Shown here piece by piece: positions 21,780 through 30,278 of a stretch of DNA of 64,000 bases. The stretch comes from Nitrospina sp. (lineage in GTDB: Bacteria > Nitrospinota > Nitrospinia > Nitrospinales > VA-1), in the NCBI GenBank assembly GCA_018653085.1, contig JABIAY010000035.1:1-64000 (forward strand). Direction: 5' to 3'. Position 1 is the first letter of the stretch. Every line of letters starts with the position of its first letter. A program made the position numbers and the translations under genes. The notes beneath the pieces were generated by a model. It saw only the letters and a list, made by a program, of their open reading frames with translations, did no database searches and was not told the origin of the DNA.

Positions 21780-22963
21780 CGGATAGAAGAACTGTTTTGA
21801 TCCGTTATGATGAGATCGGACTCAAAGGAGGAAATAGAAAGTTTTTTGAAAAATGCCTTCTGCGCAATATCAAGCGTGTGCTTTCTGGCACCAACGATAT
21901 TATTTATCGCTCACCCCGTGGCAGAATTCTTTTGGACATTCCGGCAAGCCTTGGAGCGGAATGCACGGTCCGATTGAAGACCGTTCCTGGTATTGCTTCA
22001 TTCAGTATTGGCATTTCCATGGCACCCGATTTCGATGCGATGGCGGATTTGGGAGTTCAATGGATTGAGCCTGCATTAGAATCTGTGAGTTCTTTGAAAT
22101 TTTGCGTTAAGACCCGGCGTTCTGCAAAGTCCTTTCCCAAAACCTCACCGGAAGTGAATTTCGAAGTGGGTTCACGCATCATGACAAAATTGAGTTCAAG
22201 GGGGTTGACCGTCAACATTAAAGAAGCGGAATACGTTCTTGAAATAGAAATTGGAAGTTCAGAAACGGTGGTCTTTGATAATCGTGAGCCGGGACTGCGC
22301 GGGCTCCCTGTAGGGAGTTCCGGAAATGTGCTTTGCCTGCTGTCCGGGGGAATTGACAGTCCTGTTGCCGCTTTTATGATGGCGTGCAGAGGGTGCCGGG
22401 TGCATTTTGTGTTTTTTGATAACCAGCCATTCCTGGGCAGGGGAGGGTACGACAAAGTTTTGAGCCTGGCAAAAAAGATCAACCATTTTCAGGCCCGGGG
22501 AACCTTGTTTGTGGTTCCTTTTCAGGATATGCAGGCGGCCATTCGTGATCATTGCAATGAGGAAAACAGGATCGTTCTTTATCGGCGGATGATGTATCGC
22601 ATTGCCGGAGAAATAGCTGAGCGCCATGGTTCTATGGCATTGGTCACAGGTGAGGCAATGGGGCAGGTGGCTTCGCAAACTCTGGAAAACCTTGCCGCGG
22701 TGTCCTGTGTCACTTCGTTAAGCGTGTTTCGACCTTTAATCGGGATGAATAAAGAAAGCATCATCAGCCGGGCAAAAGAAATTGGCACCTATGAAACCAG
22801 TATTGAGCCCCAACCCGACTGCTGCTCGGTTTTTATGCCTAAAAATCCAGTTACCCGGAGTAAGATTCCTTTTCTGGAAAGGGATGAGGAAAAAATCCCC
22901 TGGCAGGAATTACAAGATGACGCTTTGACCCGAATGGAAATCATCAAGGTGGATGACCTATGA
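21776..22963 (+). CDS. thiI: tRNA 4-thiouridine sulfurtransferase ThiI (no rhodanese domain visible)
   Basis: IRYDEIGLKGGNRKFFEK; PP-loop LLSGGIDSPVAAFMM; TGEAMGQVASQTLENL. Confidence 0.9.
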   Translation: MTDRRTVLIRYDEIGLKGGNRKFFEKCLLRNIKRVLSGTNDIIYRSPRGRILLDIPASLGAECTVRLKTVPGIASFSIGISMAPDFDAMADLGVQWIEPALESVSSLKFCVKTRRSAKSFPKTSPEVNFEVGSRIMTKLSSRGLTVNIKEAEYVLEIEIGSSETVVFDNREPGLRGLPVGSSGNVLCLLSGGIDSPVAAFMMACRGCRVHFVFFDNQPFLGRGGYDKVLSLAKKINHFQARGTLFVVPFQDMQAAIRDHCNEENRIVLYRRMMYRIAGEIAERHGSMALVTGEAMGQVASQTLENLAAVSCVTSLSVFRPLIGMNKESIISRAKEIGTYETSIEPQPDCCSVFMPKNPVTRSKIPFLERDEEKIPWQELQDDALTRMEIIKVDDL

Positions 22964-23455
22964 AGTCGATAATACCTTTTTGACCTGAGGTGATTCTGGA
23001 AGTTCTTGCAACAGGGTATGAATCGTTTTATTTTCCACCGGATGCATATAATCTCCGGCAAACTCACTGAGCGGTAAAAGGACAAAACGTCTTTTCGTCA
23101 TTTCCGGGTGGGGGAGTGTGAGAGCAGTGGTATGAATCACGCGATCCTCATAAGCCAGTATATCCAAATCGATAATCCTTGGTCCCCACTTTTCCCGCCG
23201 TTCTCTACCCAGAGTCTTTTCAATTTTAAAAAGTGCATTCAGTAATGCTTCAGGAGTCAGGGAAGTCCTTATGGCAACTGCCGTATTGACGAACCAGTCC
23301 TGCTCGATTTTGCCAACAGGTTCTGACTCGTAGAGGCTGGACCGGGCAATGACTTCAATTCCCGGCGGGGTGTGGAGAAGGCGAATGGCCTGCTCGCAGT
23401 TTTCCGCCGGGATTCCAAGATTTGATCCGATTCCGATGAAGGCTTTATATTGCAT
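22958..23455 (-). CDS. folK: 2-amino-4-hydroxy-6-hydroxymethyldihydropteridine pyrophosphokinase
   Basis: FIGIGSNLG, LGRERREKWGPRIIDLDILAYEDRVI, LPHPEMTKRRFVLLPLSE. Confidence 0.92.
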   Translation of the reverse strand: MQYKAFIGIGSNLGIPAENCEQAIRLLHTPPGIEVIARSSLYESEPVGKIEQDWFVNTAVAIRTSLTPEALLNALFKIEKTLGRERREKWGPRIIDLDILAYEDRVIHTTALTLPHPEMTKRRFVLLPLSEFAGDYMHPVENKTIHTLLQELPESPQVKKVLSTS

Positions 23456-23477
23456 AAAAAGAATTCGCTCTCCTTAT

Positions 23478-23714
23478 GTGGGCTAGCCCAAGGGAGCGAC
23501 TGGACAAAGATTTCTTGAGCCGAGAACACGGTTGCTCACCAAATAAGGCGATTACCCCTTCGGGGCATGAGAGCCAAGGAAGAATATCACAGGCACATTG
23601 GCCCCACGCCTAGCCCACTCCCGTGGGATGGAACTGGCAAGAGCTCTTTCAGCCGAGATAACTCTTTGCTAGCCTGAGAGAGTTATTGCACATTGGCCCC
23701 ACGCCTAGTGGTTA
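23478..23714 (-). repeat. Dispersed intergenic structured repeat, tandem copies D/E (starts at the dapL stop codon)
   Basis: Minus strand TAACCACTAGGCGTGGGGCCAATGTGCAATAACTCTCTCAGGCTAGCAAAGAGTTATCTCGGCTGAAAGAG... then a second TAGGCGTGGGGCCAATGTGC and a second TCTCGGCTCAAGAAATCTTTGTCCAGTCGC. Confidence 0.75.
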
Positions 23715-24950
23715 GAATTCAAACTCTACGGTGGAAAGACGGGTTTTGATTTCCTTCATGATCTGGGTTTCTTCCTCTTCGCCCTTGGCCGCGAACGTTG
23801 CTGAAAACCGGACGTAGTGGCCGACATCATCCCAAGGGACGGTGGATATCAACATTTCGGTGATCATGAACTGGGAAAATTCCTCACCGTTTGCAAACCG
23901 ACGCCCACCCTTGATTCCTTTGGGTGCCCCCACATAGAGAAAGAATGAGCCGCCGGGCATTTTCGCGTTGAAACCAACCGAGTTAAGCAGTTCAACCAGC
24001 ATGGCTAGCCGGCGTTTGTACTTGGCAACGGTTCGGTCGGTGATTTCCGGATGTTCCAGCGCATAAATTCCCGCTTTTTGGATTCCTGCAAACTGACCGG
24101 AGTCTATATTGTCTTTAACATGTGAGAAACCTTTCACAATGAGCTCATTACCAACAATAAAGGCAATGCGCCATCCTGTCATGTTATAGGCCTTTGAAAG
24201 GGAATGGAACTCAACGCCGACATCCATTGCTCCGGGTATCGATAAAAAACTTTCAGATTTCCCGTCATAAGTCAAAGATGCATAAGCCGCGTCTTGAATG
24301 ATGATAATATTGTTTTGTTTCGCAAACTCAATGGCTTCCTCATAAAACTCGCGAGTGGCCTTGGCCCCTGTTGGATTATTAGGGTAATTCAATAACAAAA
24401 TTTTCGCTCTCTTGCGAGTATCTGCATCGATGCCTTTTAAGTCTGGAAGAAACTGATTGGCTTCTGTCAGAGGCAAGTTGACAACTTCTCCACCCAGATA
24501 TTGCGTGTGGGTTCCCATAACAGGATAGCCGGGAACGGTCATCAGAGTGATGTCCCCCGGGTTGATAAAGATTGCCGGTGTCATAGCCAGACCGGGTTTG
24601 GACCCGATGGTATGATTGACATGTTTGCCCGGTTCCAGTCCCTTAACGCCGAAAACAGTTTCCATATATTTGCAGGCGGCGGCCTTGAATTCATCGATTC
24701 CGTTATCTGTATAGCCTCTGTTTTCCGGTTTTTCCGCTTCCTGTTGCAGGGTTTTTACAACACCGGGATCGGCCATTTCGTCTGGTTCACCGACTCCCAT
24801 ATCGAATAGTGTTTTTCCCGGGTTGGCCTCCATTGCCGCCCGCTTAGCTCGTTTGATTTTTTCAAATTTGTAAACCTTGGTGTCTTTACCGAATTGACTG
24901 CCGCCCAAGTTGTCGGCAAAAAGGGATTGAATATAACTTTCATCTGACAT
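23712..24950 (-). CDS. dapL: LL-diaminopimelate aminotransferase-like class I aminotransferase
   Basis: FDMGVGEPDEMADPGVV, LNYPNNPTGAKATREFYEE, EFHSLSKAYNMTGWRIAFIVGN. Confidence 0.85.
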   Translation of the reverse strand: MSDESYIQSLFADNLGGSQFGKDTKVYKFEKIKRAKRAAMEANPGKTLFDMGVGEPDEMADPGVVKTLQQEAEKPENRGYTDNGIDEFKAAACKYMETVFGVKGLEPGKHVNHTIGSKPGLAMTPAIFINPGDITLMTVPGYPVMGTHTQYLGGEVVNLPLTEANQFLPDLKGIDADTRKRAKILLLNYPNNPTGAKATREFYEEAIEFAKQNNIIIIQDAAYASLTYDGKSESFLSIPGAMDVGVEFHSLSKAYNMTGWRIAFIVGNELIVKGFSHVKDNIDSGQFAGIQKAGIYALEHPEITDRTVAKYKRRLAMLVELLNSVGFNAKMPGGSFFLYVGAPKGIKGGRRFANGEEFSQFMITEMLISTVPWDDVGHYVRFSATFAAKGEEEETQIMKEIKTRLSTVEFEF

Positions 24951-25109
24951 TCTGAAACTCCAAATTATAATGAGGAAGATTTGATTGTGGGTTAAAAGAA
25001 GGGCTCAATCTAGCCAAAAATAGGACCTCTGTCAAGCGCTTCAAAGCTGATTTTTGAATGGCTGAATACTGAAATATTATTACTGTAAAGCGCAAGGTTT
25101 TGACACCCT

Positions 25110-26018
25110 TCACTCGCTTATTAATTGTCCCATTTTCCACAGGCGTCCTTTTTCGTCTGTATAGATCACTTCTCCGGTTCCGGTGAAGCTGAAGTTCAGA
25201 ATACGATGGGACCCGGCAGAAAGGTTCCGGTCTTCAAAATAAAGGTTTCTGGATGCACCGTCTGTCAGATAGGCGACCTGACCCTGGGTGTTTAGTTTGA
25301 ATGCCTTTACTTTGACAGGTTTCTGGAGGACTTTGTTTTTATTTTTGAACAAGCGCCCCAAATCATCCAGGTAAAATACGGTTGCCTGTGAATCGACCTT
25401 GAACTTCAGGACTTTTGCTGTATGAAGACTCATAGGTATCTGGTCGACATAGAGCAGGCCCATGTCGTTAATATAAACAGCTCGACCATTTTGGGTTATT
25501 GCCAGATTGGGAGCGGAAAAAAAAGCACGGCTGGACGTTTCGCTTGTCTGGTAGAGGACCTTTCCTTGATTTTGGTTAAGAGGTTTCCCGTTTTTAAAAA
25601 CGATTCCCTGATCGTTCAAGTACACGACATCTCCATTGGTAGAAACGAGATAGACGATTACCGCCCCTCCCAGACTTTCCAATTTCCCTGACTCATCAGA
25701 TAGAAACGGGCCATTTCGGGTACGATAATACACCTTGCCGTTTCTACTCACTTTGAAATCCAGAACGGAAAAATGGGAAATCATTTTTCCGTTTTTTATC
25801 AGGACTGCGTTGCGGTTCTGGAGGTAAACAACATCTCCCTGGCAGGACGACTTGAGGGTAGGGGTATCATTGAGAACCTGATTGTTTTTGCATAGAGTAT
25901 TACTGACTGCTGAACGGGTATCATCCCTTGAGTCATCATTAAAGGCCAAGGCCGGAGAAATGATTGTAAGCAGTAACAGATAAGAAACGGGATAGATGCA
26001 GAGAGAGGAGAAACGCAT
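25110..26018 (-). CDS. Secreted repeat-containing protein of unknown function
   Basis: Signal peptide; repeated VVYLNDQGIVFKNGK / AVYINDMGLLYVD / VFYLDDLGRLFKN / VIYTDEKGRLWKM units. Confidence 0.6.
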   Translation of the reverse strand: MRFSSLCIYPVSYLLLLTIISPALAFNDDSRDDTRSAVSNTLCKNNQVLNDTPTLKSSCQGDVVYLQNRNAVLIKNGKMISHFSVLDFKVSRNGKVYYRTRNGPFLSDESGKLESLGGAVIVYLVSTNGDVVYLNDQGIVFKNGKPLNQNQGKVLYQTSETSSRAFFSAPNLAITQNGRAVYINDMGLLYVDQIPMSLHTAKVLKFKVDSQATVFYLDDLGRLFKNKNKVLQKPVKVKAFKLNTQGQVAYLTDGASRNLYFEDRNLSAGSHRILNFSFTGTGEVIYTDEKGRLWKMGQLISE

Positions 26019-27082
26019 CAGTCTTTGGCACTACCTGAAATGCCAGCACTTTGGAAAGTTGCCATCTCAGAGTATATTTTCACTGCGGCTTCTATAAGGT
26101 TAAAAGCTAATACAGCCCCGGTTCCTTCTCCTAGCCGCATTTTCAAATCGAAAAGGGGGGGAGCTTGAAGCAGGTCAAAAAACACCTCATGCCCAGGCTC
26201 TGCCGAGCGGTGTGAAGAAAAAATATAATCTTTTATCGCGGGATTTAGCTTGATGGCCAGAGATGCGCCGGCACTGGAAATAAAACCATCGATAACAACA
26301 GGAATATTTTTTGAAGCGGCACCCAGCAAAAGACCCATGATCCCGCCAATCTCGAATCCGCCTACTTTAGCGAGAATATCTATAGGGTCATCCAGGTCGG
26401 GGGCATGTCTTTCAAGTGCCTGCTGAATCACAGATATTTTTTTGTCCAGGGTCTTGTCATCAATGCCTGTTCCCCGTCCCGTAACTTTATTTACGGGAAG
26501 GCCACTCAACACAGAAAATATTGCGGAACTGGCTGTGGTATTGCCTATTCCCATCTCGCCGGTGGCCAGGAGGTCAACGTCAGTGTCGGCAAGTTGTGCG
26601 GCGATCTGGATACCAATTGCGATGGCTTCTTCGGCCTCGGCTCGGGTCATGGCAGGTTCTTTAGCCAGGTTTCGGGTTCCGAAGGCTATTTTTCTATCCA
26701 GCAATTCCGGATGCGGGGCGAACTTATGGTTAACGCCAATATCTACCACTAATATTTCCGCGTTCTGTTGTTTTGCCAGAACATTTACGGCGGCTCCACC
26801 ATCAAGAAAATTCTGCACCATTTGAGGAGTGACTTCGGCGGGATAAGCACTAATGCCTTCCTCGGTGACACCATGATCCGCCGCGAATATAATGACCGAC
26901 TTTTTGTTGATAGCAGGTTGACTGGTGTCGCGGATGGCCGCGTATTTTTTTGCCAGATCTTCCAGAAGGCCGAGGCTTCCCGGGGGTTTAGTGAGGGAAT
27001 CGAGATGAGTCTGAGCCGTCTCAAACCGAAGCAGTGGGATCGGTTTTATTGAGTTCAGGGTGTCTTGAATGAGATCAAGCAT
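26018..27082 (-). CDS. cobT: Nicotinate-nucleotide--dimethylbenzimidazole phosphoribosyltransferase
   Basis: LDSLTKPPGSLGLLEDLA, IFAADHGVTEEGISAYPAEVTPQMV, GEMGIGNTTASSA, RSAEPGHEV. Confidence 0.95.
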   Translation of the reverse strand: MLDLIQDTLNSIKPIPLLRFETAQTHLDSLTKPPGSLGLLEDLAKKYAAIRDTSQPAINKKSVIIFAADHGVTEEGISAYPAEVTPQMVQNFLDGGAAVNVLAKQQNAEILVVDIGVNHKFAPHPELLDRKIAFGTRNLAKEPAMTRAEAEEAIAIGIQIAAQLADTDVDLLATGEMGIGNTTASSAIFSVLSGLPVNKVTGRGTGIDDKTLDKKISVIQQALERHAPDLDDPIDILAKVGGFEIGGIMGLLLGAASKNIPVVIDGFISSAGASLAIKLNPAIKDYIFSSHRSAEPGHEVFFDLLQAPPLFDLKMRLGEGTGAVLAFNLIEAAVKIYSEMATFQSAGISGSAKD

Positions 27083-27109
27083 GTTGATATGAGGTGATTG
27101 ATAAAACCA

Positions 27110-27511
27110 TCATTTTCCTTGTGGGGAAGGTGTTGTTTTGCTTTCCTCTTCATCATCATCTTCTTCCGGTTCGAGTCCCGCCGCTTTTTGCGAATAACGC
27201 AGGTACTTGATGATTTCTGTGATTTCCTCAGACGTCACGTTCTTTTTTTGCGAAGGCATTTTATCGGACCCGTCCAGCACCATTTCGCGGATATCTGTAT
27301 CAGAGAAATTATCGGCAAGGTATTCCTCGTCAATGAGCCTGGGGGCCTGAGTATGCTTTCCCATCGCGTCTGAGCCGTGGCAATTTGAACAAACTCTGTG
27401 GAAAACCTGTTGTCCCTTTTTAAACGGTTCCGGAACGTCCAGTGTGGGTTTTGGGGCGCATGAAAAAGAAAAAAGTACGCAAAACGATAAAAGAAGAGAA
27501 GGTTGCTTCAT
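27110..27511 (-). CDS. Lipoprotein-like monoheme cytochrome c
   Basis: N-terminal lipobox-like FSFSCA; heme motif CSNCH; acidic C-terminus. Confidence 0.8.
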   Translation of the reverse strand: MKQPSLLLSFCVLFSFSCAPKPTLDVPEPFKKGQQVFHRVCSNCHGSDAMGKHTQAPRLIDEEYLADNFSDTDIREMVLDGSDKMPSQKKNVTSEEITEIIKYLRYSQKAAGLEPEEDDDEEESKTTPSPQGK

Positions 27512-27520
27512 GAGTCGGGG

Positions 27521-28261
27521 TCAGGGTTTCCTTTTTATAAGGTCTAGCTTTCCATCGTGGTTTCTGTCTACTTCAACGCGTTCCATTTTTCCGTACTCGT
27601 CAAAATATTCCCAACGGTCAACCTTGCCATTAAAGTTTGTATCGTGTTCCACTTTTATTAAGAGTGTAGAATTTTTAAAGTACTGCCACTGGTCCGGGTT
27701 TCCATCGTGGTTGATGTCGAAGTTGGTTGACTTCAGAGTCTCATCGTCCCCAAAAAATTCCCACCGATCAATTTTTCCATCATGGGAAGCATCATATTCC
27801 ACTCGGTCCATATGACCATCCTCAGAAAAATATTGGAAGACATCCATTTTGCCGTCCTGATTTTCATCAGTTTCCAGAAGTATCACTTTGTTACCTGGCC
27901 CATAGACTTCGCGCCAGTCAATTTGTCCGGAAAATTTGGAGTCTTTTTCAATATGTTTCAGAATAAAGCCTTTGGCGTAATACTGCACTTGATCCAAAGT
28001 TCCATCAAAATTGCGGTCCAGTTCAACGCGGATGGGTTTTTCATTGCCGTCAAAAATATCTATCTGATCAACTTTTCCATCGCCGTTTTTATCGTATTCC
28101 ACTTTCAACAGACGGTCATCCTCTGATTTATGCTGCCATTGGTCCAGCTTGCCATCGAAATCACTATCGACTTGGATCACCACAGCTTCCGCAAGGGAAG
28201 TCAGAGCTATAAAGAGGCATCCGCATAAAATACAAGTTTTCTGAAACCGGGTCGTCATCAT
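27521..28261 (-). CDS. Secreted protein with nine EF-hand/dockerin-like DxNxDGxxD repeats
   Basis: Signal peptide; DSDFDGKLD, DKNGDGKVD, DRNFDGTLD, DSKFSGQID, DENQDGKMD, DASHDGKID, DINHDGNPD, DTNFNGKVD, DRNHDGKLD at regular ~22-26 aa spacing. Confidence 0.8.
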   Translation of the reverse strand: MMTTRFQKTCILCGCLFIALTSLAEAVVIQVDSDFDGKLDQWQHKSEDDRLLKVEYDKNGDGKVDQIDIFDGNEKPIRVELDRNFDGTLDQVQYYAKGFILKHIEKDSKFSGQIDWREVYGPGNKVILLETDENQDGKMDVFQYFSEDGHMDRVEYDASHDGKIDRWEFFGDDETLKSTNFDINHDGNPDQWQYFKNSTLLIKVEHDTNFNGKVDRWEYFDEYGKMERVEVDRNHDGKLDLIKRKP

Positions 28262-29319
28262 GGTTCCGCTAGTATAAAGGAAATGGGGAGCTTAAATCTA
28301 ATAGAATCCAATTTGAGTGCTTCCGGGAATTTTGGGTAAGGGACGGCATTTTTCACCGCACCCAGCGCGGCCTCGTTCAAAATCTCATAGGGCGAATAAG
28401 AGGCGATAGAAGAGCTTAAAAGTTCTCCATTGCGTGCCAGCCTGAATTCTATGATGGGTTTTCCTTCCCATCCCCGTTTTCGGGCCAAGGGAGGGTAATA
28501 TTTTGCTTTTGCGATTCTTCCCCATACGCTGGAGGAAAATCCTTTACGAATAGAATCCAAGTCTTCACCGGAAGAATCTATTTCTCCGCCAGGAGGACTG
28601 GATTTTGAAGGTGCCGAGACTTGTAAAGCGTCTTCTCCCATATCATCAACGAAATCGGAGGGTATGGATGCTACCTGAACAGCATTAGTTTTTGAAGCCG
28701 TTATTCCAAGTTCCACCTTATGTATTCCTGGTGATGCTGTCATGGGAGCGGAAAAAATTTCTTCCGGTATCGCTCTGGCTGTAATCCCTCCCCGAGATGA
28801 GGGCAAGGAGTGTGCCGAATGGAAAGAAACCTTCGCAGGGTTCAAGTCGATTGTTCTGCCCAAACCGGGTGTAGGAGTCCGGGCGGTATAGGTTGTACTT
28901 GACTTGGCTCGCAGAACCGTTTTGCCAGTCAAGGGAGCCGGTTTTGTGGATAAAAACTCTACCAATCTGGGAGTGCTGGCTTGGATAGGCAATGGGCCTT
29001 TCCTTGAGACATTACTGGTATGTCGCTGGGCTGGCTGGAACGATTGCGGTGTTTCCAGTGTTGTGGGTTTACTTGGTTTTGAGGTTTCCTGATGAGCTAC
29101 CGCTAATGTATTTACTCGGTTAATTTCTTGAGCAGACTTGATTTTTTCGGGCTCCAGAAAAACCGTTGCGATTTTTATAGGGGGTACTTCAGGTTTGGAG
29201 GCGGTTTTTTCCCAGGACAGGAATATCAAGCTGGCCATCAACAGAGCATGAATGCCAGTAGAGATACCCATTGGAAGGGCTAATAAATTTCTGCCTGAAC
29301 GCCTGAATACCATACTCAT
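28258..29319 (-). CDS. tonB: TonB-family energy transducer
   Basis: N-terminal TM, Pro/Ser-rich middle, C-terminal YYPPLARKRGWEGKPIIEFRLARNGEL...YEILNEAALGAVKNAVPYPKFP. Confidence 0.85.
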   Translation of the reverse strand: MSMVFRRSGRNLLALPMGISTGIHALLMASLIFLSWEKTASKPEVPPIKIATVFLEPEKIKSAQEINRVNTLAVAHQETSKPSKPTTLETPQSFQPAQRHTSNVSRKGPLPIQASTPRLVEFLSTKPAPLTGKTVLRAKSSTTYTARTPTPGLGRTIDLNPAKVSFHSAHSLPSSRGGITARAIPEEIFSAPMTASPGIHKVELGITASKTNAVQVASIPSDFVDDMGEDALQVSAPSKSSPPGGEIDSSGEDLDSIRKGFSSSVWGRIAKAKYYPPLARKRGWEGKPIIEFRLARNGELLSSSIASYSPYEILNEAALGAVKNAVPYPKFPEALKLDSIRFKLPISFILAEP

Positions 29320-29323
29320 AAAT

Positions 29324-30274
29324 TTAAGAAATAACCGTTAATAAAGTTACTGAAATTATTATGGCCAATGCCAACAGGGAAGTTGTGAACATAATTTTAT
29401 GGCTTTGGCTGATGTCGGATAATTCAAGTTCGCGCAAATTGTCCCCAATGAACGGTTTTACATTTATTTTTCCAGAATAAAAACTGGTTCCTCCAAGGCG
29501 TACTCCCAGTGCTCCCGCCATAGCGGCCTCGGGCAATCCTGAATTGGGACTGGGGTGTTTGGAGCCATCTCGCATTGCCATTGCAAGGGAATTTCTGCCA
29601 CTCAGTCCGCAAAGGGCCGCGCTTACAGCAATGACAGGTAAGGCCAGTCTCGCTGGAAACCAGTTTGCCAGATCATCCAGACGGGCAGAAGCCCAACCAA
29701 AATCCCGATAGGTATCGTTTTTATAGCCAAATAATGAATCCATTGTGTTGATGGCCTTAAAAGCAACCGCCAACGGAGCACCTCCAAGCACGGCAAAAAA
29801 TAAAGGGGCGATGATTCCATCTACGGTACTTTCTGCAACCGTTTCCACCGTAGCTCTAACAATTTCCCCCTTTTCAAGGTTGGTAGTGTCGCGCCCGACA
29901 ATATTTGACAAGCTTTCTCTGGCTTTAAAAAGATTGGGTTCCTTGAGATATTGCAATACAGGCCGACTTTCATCAAAGAGGCTTCGCACGGACAAGGTGG
30001 TATAAATAAAAAAACCGGATGCCACCCAGCCCAGCCATGGTTGAACTTGGTCCAATCCTCGAACAATCAGCCATACTGATACAAAAGAGACGGCGACAAC
30101 AGTTATTGTTGTGATTATTCCTGCTAGCCTGAGGTTGGAAAAAGTTTTCCGGGAAAAGGCTTCCACACCGCAAGCCAGACGCGCAATGATTTTTACAGGA
30201 TGGGGAAAACCTTTAGGATCCCCTATTAAAAGATCGGCGATAAAGGCAATGGCGATTTGATAAGTCAAACTCAT
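29324..30274 (-). CDS. cbiB: Adenosylcobinamide-phosphate synthase
   Basis: FIADLLIGDPKGFPHPVKIIARL, ESTVDGIIAPLFFAVLGGAPLAVAFKAINTMDSL. Confidence 0.92.
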   Translation of the reverse strand: MSLTYQIAIAFIADLLIGDPKGFPHPVKIIARLACGVEAFSRKTFSNLRLAGIITTITVVAVSFVSVWLIVRGLDQVQPWLGWVASGFFIYTTLSVRSLFDESRPVLQYLKEPNLFKARESLSNIVGRDTTNLEKGEIVRATVETVAESTVDGIIAPLFFAVLGGAPLAVAFKAINTMDSLFGYKNDTYRDFGWASARLDDLANWFPARLALPVIAVSAALCGLSGRNSLAMAMRDGSKHPSPNSGLPEAAMAGALGVRLGGTSFYSGKINVKPFIGDNLRELELSDISQSHKIMFTTSLLALAIIISVTLLTVIS

Positions 30275-30278
30275 TTTT

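Noticed and set aside
23478-23714. Considered as a CRISPR array
   Set aside because: Only two diverged repeat units, variable internal hairpins, no uniform spacers and no cas genes.
26018-27082. Considered cobT as the CobT subunit of an aerobic cobaltochelatase, partner of CobN
   Set aside because: Sequence is the phosphoribosyltransferase CobT (KPPGSLG, AADHGV, GIGNTT), not the chelatase subunit; same for CobS, which is the ribazoletransferase.
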